Shown in pieces: positions 32,514-41,175 of a DNA stretch of 64,000 nt. The notes below the pieces were generated by a model, which was given only the letters and a program-made list of their open reading frames with translations, made no database searches and had not been told where the DNA came from. The DNA comes from Prauserella salsuginis. Lineage in GTDB: Bacteria > Actinomycetota > Actinomycetes > Mycobacteriales > Pseudonocardiaceae. Where the stretch lies: NCBI RefSeq assembly GCF_024648885.1, contig NZ_JANBBF010000012.1, positions 186,001 through 250,000 on the forward strand, read 5' to 3'. The translations under genes and the position numbers were made by a program. Position 1 is the first letter of the stretch. Each line of letters opens with the position of its first letter.

Positions 32514-33509
32514 TCAGGTGAGGTGGAGGGTGACGGTGGCACGGTCGGCGTTGTCGCCGGCCACCGCGCGGGAGACGCAGAGGCACAGGTTGGCGCAGTT
32601 TTCCTTCTGCGTTTCACTGAGGAAGACGTCGCGGTGATCGATGGTCCCGTCCACTTCGACGACCTTGGCCAGGCAGAGCCCGCATTCGCCCTTACGGCAG
32701 TCCGAGAGCGTGTCGATCCCGGCCGCGTTCAGGGCGTCCAGGATCGAGGTGTCGGGCGCGATGACGACCTCGCGGTCGAACTGGGGAAGACGCACCCGGA
32801 ACTCCTCGGCGCCGAACCGGCCGCTGGAGCCGAAGGTTTCGAACCGCAGGTTGGTCTCCGGCAGCGAGTGCTCGTGCCAACTCGACCTGATCGCGTCCAT
32901 CAGCCCGATCGGACCGCACATGTAGAGCTCGGCCGTCTTCGGCGCTGCCGCGGTGTCGCCGACCAGATCGGGAACCGACAGGGGCGTGCCTTCGTCGTCG
33001 ACGTGAACTCGGACCCGATCGCCGTGCTCGGCGCAGAGTTCGTCGAGGTAGGCCATGAGGCGGCGGCTGCGGCCGACGAGTACGAGTTCGTAGTCGGCGC
33101 CGCGGCGGCGCAGCGAGGTGGCCATGGCGACCAGTGCCGTGACGCCGATGCCGCCGGCGACGAGGACGTAACGACCGGCGCCGACCGCGAGCGGGAAGTT
33201 CTGCAGCGGGCCGGTGACGGTCAGCTCGTCACCGACGGCGAGCGTGTGCATCGCCTTCGAACCGCCGCGCGAGGTGGGGGAGAGCTGCACGCTGAGCGTG
33301 AGCAGGCGGCCGCCGTCCTCGGATCGGACGATGGAGTAGGAACGGGTCAGTCGCCCGTCAGGGGTAGGCAGAGCGACATCGAGGTGCGTACCGGGGGCCG
33401 CAGCTTCGGGGTGCTCGACCTCCAGCACGATCCGGCGGACGCCGTCGGCGACGTCGTCGGCCTCGACGACCCGTGCCTGCTGCCAGCGGGACTGGGCCTG
33501 GACCGCCAT
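32514..33509 (-). CDS. vanB: Vanillate O-demethylase reductase subunit (FNR-ferredoxin type)
   Basis: 331 residues, ATG at 33509 sharing one base with the vanA stop (TGATG). Ferredoxin-NADP reductase-like domain at the N-terminus with FMN/FAD motif RSYSIVRSEDGG, the NAD-binding LVAGGIGVTALVAM and MCGPIGLMDAI. A plant-type [2Fe-2S] domain at the C-terminus has cysteines in SDCRKGECGLCLAKV and a fourth in the NCANLCLCVS region. It passes electrons from NAD(P)H to the Rieske oxygenase. Confidence 0.9.
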   Translation of the reverse strand: MAVQAQSRWQQARVVEADDVADGVRRIVLEVEHPEAAAPGTHLDVALPTPDGRLTRSYSIVRSEDGGRLLTLSVQLSPTSRGGSKAMHTLAVGDELTVTGPLQNFPLAVGAGRYVLVAGGIGVTALVAMATSLRRRGADYELVLVGRSRRLMAYLDELCAEHGDRVRVHVDDEGTPLSVPDLVGDTAAAPKTAELYMCGPIGLMDAIRSSWHEHSLPETNLRFETFGSSGRFGAEEFRVRLPQFDREVVIAPDTSILDALNAAGIDTLSDCRKGECGLCLAKVVEVDGTIDHRDVFLSETQKENCANLCLCVSRAVAGDNADRATVTLHLT

Positions 33510-34642
33510 CAGGCCCCCTTCCCTGCAGCGGGAGCCGTCGAGGGCCGCCCTTCGGCTGCCAGCATCCGCTCGAGGATCTGGCGTACCCACATCCCGCCGG
33601 CGTCGATGTTGAGGCTGTAGAACTCGTGCTCGGGGTTGGCGTCGATCGCACGTTGTTGGGCGCGCAGCATGTCCTCGTCCTCGCCGAAGACGCCGTGCAC
33701 GGCCTGGCGCAGCTGGGTGGTGATGGTCTGGCTGTCCAGGCAGTAGTTGCGCATGAACGCCCAGAAGTAGTGGCAGGTGCGGTCGGTCTCGGGCGTGATC
33801 GTGTTCATCACGTACCCGTTGACCCCCTGGCTGCGGTCGCCCTCGGGGGCACCGGTGCCGGCCTTGGCGACACCCACGTCGATGCAGATCGTGCCCGGCG
33901 CCTGGAACCTGATGATCTGCCAGCGGTCGACCTTGCCCTCGAAGCCGGGGAACTTGTCGCGCAGGTTCTTCAGCCAGAACGGTGGAGCATCGATGTCGCG
34001 CATCCAGCGTGTGACGGTGACCGTGTCGCCCTCGTGTGTCACGTCGAACTCGGCCTCGGAGAGCTCGTCCTGGCCGATGCTCGAGGAGTGCACGAACTCC
34101 TCGTGGGTGAGGTCCATCAGGTTGTCGAGGACGAGTTGGTAGTTGCAGTCGGCGTGAATCGTCTCGCCGTCGCCTGCCCATGACGGGTCGTCCATCTGGT
34201 GCATGTCGGGCACGGTCGTCGGATCGGCCAGGTCGGGATCGCCCACCCATACCCAGACGTATCGGTAGCGCTCGACGACGGGGTACGAGGGCACGACCGC
34301 GCTCGGATTGAGGGTCTCCTGCGCAGGCATGGCGGTGCAGCGACCGGTCGAGTTGTAGCGCAGACCGTGGTAGGGGCACTGCAGCTCGTCGCCGAGGATC
34401 TTGCCCTGCGACAAAGGTGCCAGTCGGTGCCAGCAGGCGTCGGCGAGTGCGACGGCGCGGCCCTCGCTGTTGCGCCACAGCGCTAGCGGAACGCCTGCGA
34501 CGGTGCGTGCCAGCGGTTGCTTGCCGGTGACCTCGTGGTCCCAGGCTGCGACATACCAGGCGTTGCGGGGGTGGTTGAAGATCTTGGCTGCGGCTGTGGT
34601 CGGTGCTGCGGCCGCTGTCGGCGGCGGAGAAGTGAGCGTCAT
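33509..34642 (-). CDS. vanA: Vanillate O-demethylase oxygenase subunit (Rieske non-haem iron)
   Basis: 377 residues, ATG at 34642 with GGGAG upstream. Rieske ligands C70-x-H72 (ACWHRLAPLS) and C89-x2-H92 (LQCPYHGLRYN); the catalytic-domain iron ligands are in DNLMDLTHEEFVHSS (DxxHxxxxH type). The overall pattern is that of VanA-type demethylases that convert vanillate to protocatechuate plus formaldehyde. Related enzymes act on other methoxybenzoates or dicamba-like compounds, so the substrate is inferred from the vanB-vanK-PadR context. First gene of the operon, divergent from the PadR gene. Confidence 0.88.
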   Translation of the reverse strand: MTLTSPPPTAAAAPTTAAAKIFNHPRNAWYVAAWDHEVTGKQPLARTVAGVPLALWRNSEGRAVALADACWHRLAPLSQGKILGDELQCPYHGLRYNSTGRCTAMPAQETLNPSAVVPSYPVVERYRYVWVWVGDPDLADPTTVPDMHQMDDPSWAGDGETIHADCNYQLVLDNLMDLTHEEFVHSSSIGQDELSEAEFDVTHEGDTVTVTRWMRDIDAPPFWLKNLRDKFPGFEGKVDRWQIIRFQAPGTICIDVGVAKAGTGAPEGDRSQGVNGYVMNTITPETDRTCHYFWAFMRNYCLDSQTITTQLRQAVHGVFGEDEDMLRAQQRAIDANPEHEFYSLNIDAGGMWVRQILERMLAAEGRPSTAPAAGKGA

Positions 34643-34752
34643 TGGTCAACTCCCTATGGATATAGGTATCTGTTGCGCGAGCCACAAAGTATCTATCTAT
34701 ATAGTGAGTTGGCAAGAGTGGATAGCGTGACTGACTCGGAGAGGAGGGGACC
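34643..34752. promoter_or_regulatory. vanR-vanA divergent promoter region with candidate PadR operators
   Basis: AT-rich patch in a GC-rich genome. GATATAGGTATC (34659-34670) is a partial palindrome. 16 nt further on, AAGTATCTATCTATATAG (34687-34704) has tandem ATCT repeats and the palindrome CTATATAG (34697-34704). Both contain GTATCT. They sit between the two start codons, where a PadR-type VanR repressor would control vanABK and itself. Confidence 0.55.
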
Positions 34753-35334
34753 TTGTCGCTGCGGTGGGCGCTGATCGCGCTGCTGACGGGTCGTCCGATG
34801 ACCGGTTACGACATCTCGAAGAGCTTCAGTACGTCGGTCGCGCACGTGTGGCACGCTCCGGACTCGCAGATCTACCCCGAGCTCAACCGGATGGAGCGAG
34901 ACGGACTGCTCACCTCGGTCGAGGTTCCCTGGGGGAAGAAGGGCACCAAGAAGGAGTACCACGTCACCGACGAGGGGCTCGCCGAGTTCCGGGAGTGGAT
35001 GGAATCGCCCCTGGTGCCGCAGCGCCAGCGAGACCCGGCCTATCTGAAGGCCGCCTACTTCGACTTCGCCGACCCGGCGGCGGTGCGCGAGCAACTGCGG
35101 CAGCAACAGGCGTACTGGGAGGACCACCTGGCGATGCTCGAGCGCACCCGGGCGAGCCTCGTCGACCGCAGCCATCCCACGCTGGCGGCGAGAATCGAGA
35201 AGCTGAACGAGCGCGAGGCCGAACTCGCGGTCCGCTGCAAGATCTACGCGTACGACGGGTTGATCGCTCGCGCGCGCGCCGAGCTGGCGTGGATCGACGA
35301 CGGCTTCACACTGGTCGACGAGCTGTACGGCTGA
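34753..35334 (+). CDS. vanR: PadR-family transcriptional regulator (VanR-like)
   Basis: 193 residues from a TTG at 34753 behind GAGGAGGGG. PadR winged helix at 1-85 (ALIALLTGRPMTGYDISKSF, WHAPDSQIYPELNRMERDGL, GTKKEYHVTDEGLAEFREWM), then the helical dimerisation domain of the Vir-like subgroup. It is divergent from vanA with 110 nt between. In Corynebacterium a PadR-type VanR represses vanABK until vanillate is present, and the same layout here makes that the best reading. Confidence 0.87.
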   Translation: MSLRWALIALLTGRPMTGYDISKSFSTSVAHVWHAPDSQIYPELNRMERDGLLTSVEVPWGKKGTKKEYHVTDEGLAEFREWMESPLVPQRQRDPAYLKAAYFDFADPAAVREQLRQQQAYWEDHLAMLERTRASLVDRSHPTLAARIEKLNEREAELAVRCKIYAYDGLIARARAELAWIDDGFTLVDELYG

Positions 35335-35674
35335 GCACAGGCCGCCGCGGGAGTCGCGTGGGTTGTTGCCTCCTCGGTGCGGGCCGAACGGATGTCGAAG
35401 GCCCTGTCGCAGCCGTCGTCGAGCAGTCGGGTGCTGCACGACACCGACGTCCGCAAGCTGTGCGTCCACACGGGACGGCTGTGCGCACGGCTGGGAGCGG
35501 AGAAACCGCGACTTGTGGCGCCTGGCCGATCCCTCGGCTTCGGCTGCGACCGACGGAGCGGCGCGCCGGTGACGATCGCATCCGGTCGCTGCAGGGTTGC
35601 TGTGCATTCGACCGTCCGAGTGATATCTCTACGATGTGCGGCGACGATGCCGGAATCGAAAGGGTGGGGTGCCG
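35335..35674. other. Intergenic stretch, no supported gene
   Basis: 340 bp between vanR and the DUF574 methyltransferase. Open frames occur on both strands but match no family I recognise and lack ribosome-binding sites. It presumably holds the methyltransferase promoter. Confidence 0.5.
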
Positions 35675-36499
35675 GTGACAGCGGGCGGGAGCGACGCTGA
35701 CAGGTTCGCGGGTAAGGATCTCGAGCTGGACAAGCCGAATCCTGCGCGGATGTACGACTACGTCCTGGGCGGCGAGCTCAACTACGCGATGGACCGCAGG
35801 CTCGTGGACGAGGTCCTGGCCGCCATGCCACGCGCGCGCGATACGGCTGTGCTGAATCGCTACTGGCTGCGCCGTGCCGTGCGCTACGGTGCGCGGCAGG
35901 GGATCCGGCAGTTCCTCGACCTGGGCTCGGGCATGCCGACCGTGGGACAGGTGCACGAGATCGCGCAGCAGGTCGCCCCCGAGTCGAACGTGGTCTACGT
36001 CGACAACGAGCGCATCGCCGTGGCGCACAGTGAGATCGCGCTGGAAGGCAACGACCGAGCCGAGATGATCGGCGCCGACGCCGAGCGGGTCGACGAGGTC
36101 CTGGCCCACCCGACGACGAAGCGGCTGCTGGATTTCGACCGGCCGGTGATGGTGCTCATGTCGGCGCTCGTGCACTACTTCTCCCCGGACGAGCGGGATG
36201 CCGGCAGTATGATCGCCCGCTACCGCGACGCGCTCGCTCCCGGCAGTTACCTCGCGCTGTCGAGCTTCACCGACGAGCAGCAGGACGAGGAGATGTTCCG
36301 GGCGGTCGAGCTGAGCAAGGACACGAGCGAACCCATCCACCTGCGAAGTCGCGACGACGTCCACGAACTGATGGCCGGATTCGAGATCGTCGAGCCCGGA
36401 ATCGTGTTCACCCCGGAATGGCACCCGGACTCCCCGGAGGACGTCGGCGAGACACCCGAACTCTCCGGTGTGCTCGCCGTGGTCGGCTACACGTCGTGA
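35675..36499 (+). CDS. SAM-dependent methyltransferase of the actinobacterial DUF574 family
   Basis: 274 residues if the GTG at 35675 is the start (GGTGGGG just upstream; GTG 35669 or ATG 35636 are alternatives). Family hallmarks: KPNPARMYDYVLGGELNYAMDR near the start (broken here as two segments, PARMYDYVLGG and NYAMDR), the SAM-binding QFLDLGSGMPT, NVVYVDNERIAVAHSE, and VLMSALVHYFSP. These proteins are abundant in actinomycetes; substrates are mostly unknown. Stand-alone here, co-directional with the lactate monooxygenase remnant. Confidence 0.85.
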   Translation: MTAGGSDADRFAGKDLELDKPNPARMYDYVLGGELNYAMDRRLVDEVLAAMPRARDTAVLNRYWLRRAVRYGARQGIRQFLDLGSGMPTVGQVHEIAQQVAPESNVVYVDNERIAVAHSEIALEGNDRAEMIGADAERVDEVLAHPTTKRLLDFDRPVMVLMSALVHYFSPDERDAGSMIARYRDALAPGSYLALSSFTDEQQDEEMFRAVELSKDTSEPIHLRSRDDVHELMAGFEIVEPGIVFTPEWHPDSPEDVGETPELSGVLAVVGYTS

Positions 36500-36699
36500 C
36501 GCCGGCACCGCGCCCGTGGTGCACAGGCGCACGTGCCCGGAGTCCGTGGGGCGCGATCGCGGCGATGCCGGAGACCGGGCCGAGCGGTTGCGGTTGACGG
36601 GTGGCACCGCACCGGCGATCTTGGGGACACCGCGCGGCCATGCGCGTAGGACGGTTCGTTCGCCCGCGATCGTGGGCGGTGTGCTCGGGAGGTCGGGTC

Positions 36700-37868
36700 A
36701 TGTCCCCGCGTTACGGCGACTACCAGCTGGAGATCTACCTGAACGGGATGCGGGGTCTGCAGCCCCGGTATCCGGCCGACGCAGCGACGATGGAACGACG
36801 CGCGGCCGAGGCGCTGCCGCCCTGGGTGTTGTCGTACGTGAAATCGGGTGCCGGGGACGAGGGTACGCAGCGCGCCAACGTCGAGGCCTTCGCCAAGTGG
36901 GGTCTGGTTCCGCGGATGATGGAGGGCGCCTACGAACGGGATCTGTCGACGACCCTGTTCGGTATCGAGCTGGAGCACCCGTTGTTCCTGTGCCCGATCG
37001 GCGTGCTGGGGATCTGCTCGCAGGATTTCCACGGTGACCTGGCCACCGCCCGCGCCGCCGCGCGCACGGGGGTTCCCATGGTCGCCTCGACGCTGTCGCA
37101 GGATCCGATGGAGGACATCGCGGCCGAGCTCGGTGACACGCCGGGGTTTTTCCAGCTGTACCCGCCCAACGACCGGGACCTGGCGATCAGTCTGATTCAG
37201 CGGGCCGAGCGCGCGGGGTTCTCGGCCCTCGTGGTCACGCTGGACACGTGGGTCACCGGCTGGCGCCCCGCGACCTGAACACGGCGAACTTCCCGCAACT
37301 GCGCGGATACTGCCTGGCCAACTACGTGACCGACGAGCACTTCCGTTCCCGGCTCGGTAATGATCCCGACGCCGATCCGCTGGCCACGGCGGCGTTGTGG
37401 GCCAGCGTGTTCGGCTACGCGACGTCCTGGTCCGACCTCGACTGGATCCGGGAGGCCACGTCGCTGCCGATCGTGCTCAAGGGCATCAGTCATCCCGACG
37501 ATGTGCGCAAGGCCAGGGACCTGGGGGTCGACGGCGTCTACTGCTCCAACCACGGTGGCCGTCAGGCCAACGGCGGACTTCCCGCGTTGCAGACCCTGCC
37601 CAAGGTGGTCGAGGCCGCCGCCGACGAGATCCCGGTGCTGTTCGACTCGGGCGTGCGGAGCGGTTCGGACATGGTGAAGGCGTTGGCGATGGGGGCGACG
37701 GCGGTAGGCACGGGACGGCCGTACGTGCACGCGCTCGCGGTCGGCGGGGAGGACGGTGTGGTGCATCATCTCCGTTCGTTCCTGGCCGAGGCCGATCTGC
37801 TGATGGCCATCGACGGCTACCCGACGCTGGACAGGCTCCGCGCGGCGGGCTTGGAACGCTTGCACTGA
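36700..37868 (+). pseudogene. Lactate 2-monooxygenase (FMN alpha-hydroxyacid oxidase family), frameshifted
   Basis: Starts at ATG 36700 after GGGAGG. Frame 1 covers residues 1-190 up to DTWVTGWRP, where the CCCC run at 37266-37269 lacks one C. The frame shifts, and the protein continues in another frame as RDLNTANFPQLRGYCLANYV to the stop at 37868. Joined, it is about 390 residues, the size of mycobacterial lactate monooxygenase. FMN and substrate motifs are present: PMVASTLSQDPMEDIA, the catalytic His in CSNHGGRQANGG, DSGVRSGSDMVKALAMGA and VGTGRPYVHAL. Either a recent pseudogene or a homopolymer sequencing error. Confidence 0.85.
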
Positions 37869-38126
37869 CGGTAACGGGACTCGGAAACCCGATCCCGCGA
37901 TAGCGCGGACCCCACCGGTGGCCGTCGGCAGTCGGACCTCGGGCGCACTCGGTGTCCGGCGCGCTGACGTCGACGATCGTGGCGCATCGTGGCTTGTAGA
38001 TCCTACGAGGTTCGGCCCCGTGAGTTCTCGTTCTCACCAGTTTCGCGGGTGGCTACCGGTGGTTACCGTCATCCGCGAGCGAGGCAGGCCGATGGAGGTT
38101 TCGCCGGTGAGGCCAGGACGGTTCGG

Positions 38127-38678
38127 ATGACGTTGTCGGGTGGTTGCGCCGTCACCGGCGCGTCGGTGCTCGCAGCACGACGGACGACCCCGGGTCAGAC
38201 CACGCTGGGACTGATCGGCAGGCTGGCCGCGGCCGCCGTCGCCGATGCGGGGCTGGAACCGGCCGAGGTCGATGACGTGTTGTCACCTGAGCTGACGGCG
38301 ACACCGCTGGCTGCGGCCATCTCGGACGTTTGCGATATGTCGGGCACATCGGTCGGTGACATCGACCTGTTCGCGCTCTACGACTGCTACTCGATCATGC
38401 CCGCACTCACGTTCGAGGACGCCGGGTTGTGCGCGAAGGGCGAGGTCGGGCCGTGGCTGTTGGAGCAGGACTTCTCCCACACCGGCAACGTGCCGACCAA
38501 CACGCACGGCGGGCAGGCCGACCTGGCCGGAGGGATGAGCCACCTCGTGGAGGCCGTGCGACAGTTGCGTGGCGAAGGTGGCCCGCGGCAGGTGCCGGAC
38601 GCGGAACTGGCGCTGGTCACCGGAAACGGCGCGACGCTCGGCGAAGAGGTGGCGCTGGTGATGGGAGCGGAGCGATGA
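38127..38678 (+). pseudogene. Thiolase-like protein with a large internal deletion
   Basis: 183 residues in one open frame, but thiolases of this type have about 380. The N-terminal part (TPGQTTLGLIGRLAAAAVAD, AGLEPAEVDDVL) is joined after SPELTATPLAAAI to the C-terminal half (FALYDCYSIMPALTFEDAGL, then FSHTGNVPTNTHGG and ALVTGNGATLG). The middle part with the nucleophilic cysteine is gone, in frame. The thiolase is therefore probably inactive. It overlaps the DUF35 gene by ATGA, the normal thiolase-DUF35 pairing of steroid and aromatic side-chain catabolism. Confidence 0.8.
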
Positions 38679-39094
38679 ACGAGGCAGTGCCACGGCCCGG
38701 CAGATTGTCGACCCCGGTGACGGCCGAGTACTGGCGAGCCGCGGCCGAGGGCAGGTTACTCCTCCGGACGTGCCGGACCTGCGGTCACCGGCAGCTCTAC
38801 CCGCGTTCGATGTGCGTGCGCTGCTGGTCGGAAGACCTCGGGTGGCACGAGGCCGCGGGTGCCGGAACGGTGTGGGCATTCACGGTGATCGAGGTTCCGG
38901 GCCACCCGGCGTGGCGGTCGATGACGCCGTACGCCGTGGTGATCGTCGAACTCGACGAGTGCCCGCGACTACTCAGCGGACTGCTGGAACAGCGCGCCTA
39001 CGACGTCCGTATCGGCCAACGCGTGCGCGCGGTCACCGAGGCCAACGGCGACCCGACGGGCCCGATTCCCTACTTCGTCCCCGCCGAGTCATGA
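38675..39094 (+). CDS. DUF35 OB-fold protein with zinc ribbon
   Basis: 139 residues. After TAEYWRAAAEGRLLLRTCRT comes the rubredoxin-like zinc ribbon C-x2-C...C-x2-C (CRTCGH and CVRCWSED), then the OB fold (GTVWAFTVIEVPGHPAW, RVRAVTEANGD). DUF35 proteins bind acyl-CoA and form complexes with thiolases or retro-aldolases, for example in steroid side-chain cleavage. It overlaps both neighbours by ATGA. Its natural partner, the upstream thiolase, is truncated, so it may be an orphan. Confidence 0.85.
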   Translation: MNEAVPRPGRLSTPVTAEYWRAAAEGRLLLRTCRTCGHRQLYPRSMCVRCWSEDLGWHEAAGAGTVWAFTVIEVPGHPAWRSMTPYAVVIVELDECPRLLSGLLEQRAYDVRIGQRVRAVTEANGDPTGPIPYFVPAES

Positions 39095-40287
39095 CGCCGC
39101 TGCAGCGCAGGATCGCGATCGCGGCCGTGCAGGTGCTCGGCCTGGCGGTCTGGTTCTCCATGTCGGCGGTGGTGCCCACGCTCCGGGGCGAGTGGGGCAT
39201 CTCGGCCGCCGCGGCGGTGTGGCTGACGGCATCCGTGCAGATCGGGTTCGTCGTGGGCGCGGTCGGGTCGGCCGCGCTGAACCTCGCCGATCGGGTGCGG
39301 CCGCATCTGCTTCTCGCGGCTAGTGCGGCGTTGGCGGCGCTCTGCACGCTGGTGTTGGCACTGCTGGCCGGCGGCATGGCGGCCGCGCTCCCGTTGCGGT
39401 TCTTGACCGGTGTCTTCCTGGCGGGTGTCTACCCGGTGGGCATGAAGCTGATGGTGTCCTGGTCGGGGCAGTCCGGCAGGGGCATGTCGATGGGGATGCT
39501 GATCGCCGCGCTGACCGTCGGCTCGTCCGTGCCCCACCTGATCGCGGGATTCGGCTCGCTGCCGTGGCGCTCGGTGCTGCTGGCCGCAGCGGCGCTCGGC
39601 GGTCTCGGCGCGCTCGTCGCGATCACGATCGTGCGGCCGGGGCCGCATCTCGGTGCCGGAAGCCCGCTCCCGAATCCGCGCTACGCCCTCACGATGTTCA
39701 CCGAACGCGGGCCGCGGCTGGCCAACCTCGGCTACTTCGGCCACATGTGGGAGCTGTACGCACTGTGGACCTGGATCCCGACCTTCCTCTTGGCACGCGA
39801 CGCGGCGGACGCGCCACAGGTGGTCGAGCTCGTGGTGTTCGCGACCATGGGTGTCGCGGGTGCGGCCGGCTGCTTTCTCGGTGGCTGGATATCCGACCGG
39901 TTCGGCCGGTCCCCGGCCGCGGTGTCGGCGCTGGCCGTGAGTGGCGCGTGCTGCCTGCTCTCGCCCCTGGCGCTCGCCGCGCCGTCGGCGGTGCTGGTGG
40001 CGTTCTGCGCCGTGTGGGGTGCTGCCGTCATCGCCGACTCGGGAGTGTTCTCGGTGTCGTTGAGCGAAACAGCCGACTCCCGCTACGTCGGGACGGCGCT
40101 GACCGCCCAGACCGCGATCGGCTTCGCGCTGACCGTGGTCAGTATCCAGGTGGTGCCGTTGGCGGCAGCCGTGGTCGGTTGGCAGTTCGCGTTCCTCGCC
40201 CTGGTGCCCGGGCCGGTGATCGGTGTGCTGGCCATGCGTTCCTACGGTTCCCGAACCCGCCCCACGATTCTATCCACAAAGGAGTGA
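39091..40287 (+). CDS. MFS transporter
   Basis: 398 residues, 12 hydrophobic segments, ATG at 39091 overlapping the DUF35 stop. TM1 AVQVLGLAVWFSMSAVVPTL, then GISAAAAVWLTASVQIGFVV; loop 8-9 GGWISDRFGRSPAAV is the MFS consensus. It resembles the nitrate/cyanate-like or CynX branch but no substrate signature stands out. By position it may import the aromatic or steroid acid handled by the decayed thiolase cluster. Confidence 0.82.
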   Translation: MTPLQRRIAIAAVQVLGLAVWFSMSAVVPTLRGEWGISAAAAVWLTASVQIGFVVGAVGSAALNLADRVRPHLLLAASAALAALCTLVLALLAGGMAAALPLRFLTGVFLAGVYPVGMKLMVSWSGQSGRGMSMGMLIAALTVGSSVPHLIAGFGSLPWRSVLLAAAALGGLGALVAITIVRPGPHLGAGSPLPNPRYALTMFTERGPRLANLGYFGHMWELYALWTWIPTFLLARDAADAPQVVELVVFATMGVAGAAGCFLGGWISDRFGRSPAAVSALAVSGACCLLSPLALAAPSAVLVAFCAVWGAAVIADSGVFSVSLSETADSRYVGTALTAQTAIGFALTVVSIQVVPLAAAVVGWQFAFLALVPGPVIGVLAMRSYGSRTRPTILSTKE

Positions 40288-40288
40288 C

Positions 40289-40738
40289 ATGTCCGCTGTG
40301 TGGCCGAACGGCAAGCCAGAGGTGGGTTCCAGCGCGGAGCTGTCCCGTCGGGTGAGTCCGAACGACATCCCCCTGTTCACCGAGCTGAGCGGCGATCGCA
40401 ACCCGCTGCATTACGACGAGGCCGCTGCCGAGTCGTCCCGTTTCGGCGAGATCGTGGTGCAGGGCGGGATCACCAGTGCCGTCCTCAACGCGGTGGTCGC
40501 CGAGAAACTGCCCGGCCCGGGGACGGTCTTTCTGAGCGTATCGTGGAACTTCACGGCCCCGGTCCGGCCGGGCGACACGATCACGGGCCGCGTCGAGGTG
40601 ACCGAGGTCAGGGATGACAAGCCGATCACGAAGCTGGTCACGCAGGTGACCCGCGACGACGGGACCACGGCACTGGAAGGCACCGCCGTGTGCTGGACGA
40701 TGGCGATGCCGGAGTGGCGAGGCGGTGATGATGTCTGA
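40289..40738 (+). CDS. MaoC-like (R)-specific enoyl-CoA hydratase
   Basis: 149 residues, ATG at 40289, AAGGAG 5 nt upstream. The hot-dog-fold hydratase motif is LFTELSGDRNPLHYDEAAAE, containing the catalytic Asp and His (D-x-N-x-x-H). This is followed by FGEIVVQGGI and SWNFTAPVRPGDTI. It would hydrate an enoyl-CoA in a beta-oxidation-like pathway. The next gene is a thiolase relic, and an internally deleted thiolase lies 2 kb upstream, so it belongs to a CoA-thioester pathway that has lost its thiolases. Confidence 0.86.
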   Translation: MSAVWPNGKPEVGSSAELSRRVSPNDIPLFTELSGDRNPLHYDEAAAESSRFGEIVVQGGITSAVLNAVVAEKLPGPGTVFLSVSWNFTAPVRPGDTITGRVEVTEVRDDKPITKLVTQVTRDDGTTALEGTAVCWTMAMPEWRGGDDV

Positions 40739-40930
40739 TCGGCGAGTGGTGCTGCTCTCGGCGGCGCGCACGCCGGTCGGCCGGTTCGGGGGAGGCTGCG
40801 TTCGATCGACGCCACAGACCGCGCGGGAAACCTTGTGCCCGACCAGATCGTGCTCGGCATGAAGAACGACCGCTGGTCGGGGGGACCCTGTGAGTTCGGC
40901 AAGAAGCGGCGGCTCGTTTCCCCGCACTGA
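40731..40930 (+). pseudogene. N-terminal thiolase fragment fused to unrecognised sequence
   Basis: ATG 40731 begins SDRRVVLLSAARTPVGRFGG, an unmistakable thiolase N-terminus, overlapping the MaoC stop. The frame then breaks near 40795; a shifted frame reads LRSIDATDRAGNLVPDQIVL and stops at 40930. The second part does not look like thiolase and I do not recognise it. Over 300 residues of thiolase are missing. The following 40931-41175 has no supported gene. Confidence 0.65.
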
Positions 40931-41175
40931 CACGCTCATCCACCGCCCCTAGGTTCGTTGGTGTCCGTCGCGGAGGCCAATGAGGCCAGCCGGAGGCGCA
41001 TGTCGACGCGAATCCTGTGTGGGTGCCCGACGCGGAGGCTGTGGCGCGATGCCGGTGTCAGGTTCCGAGAGCGTGTCGGCATCCAGCTGCCGATGTGCGT
41101 GAGGCCGTGGTCGCATCTCTGGGTGCGCGAAGATCGCGGCTGTCGCCGTGCTGGCGATCGGGTGAGGAGGCGTTG

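Noticed and set aside
32514-34715. A single 733-residue minus-strand reading frame spanning vanB and vanA
   Set aside because: Only its last 331 residues are protein-like (vanB); the earlier part is an Arg-rich shadow of vanA, which is encoded in another frame.
40931-41175. Riboswitch (glycine/serine type) upstream of L-serine dehydratase
   Set aside because: No conserved riboswitch core was recognisable; only a long leader with a TTG start and strong GAGGAGG site.
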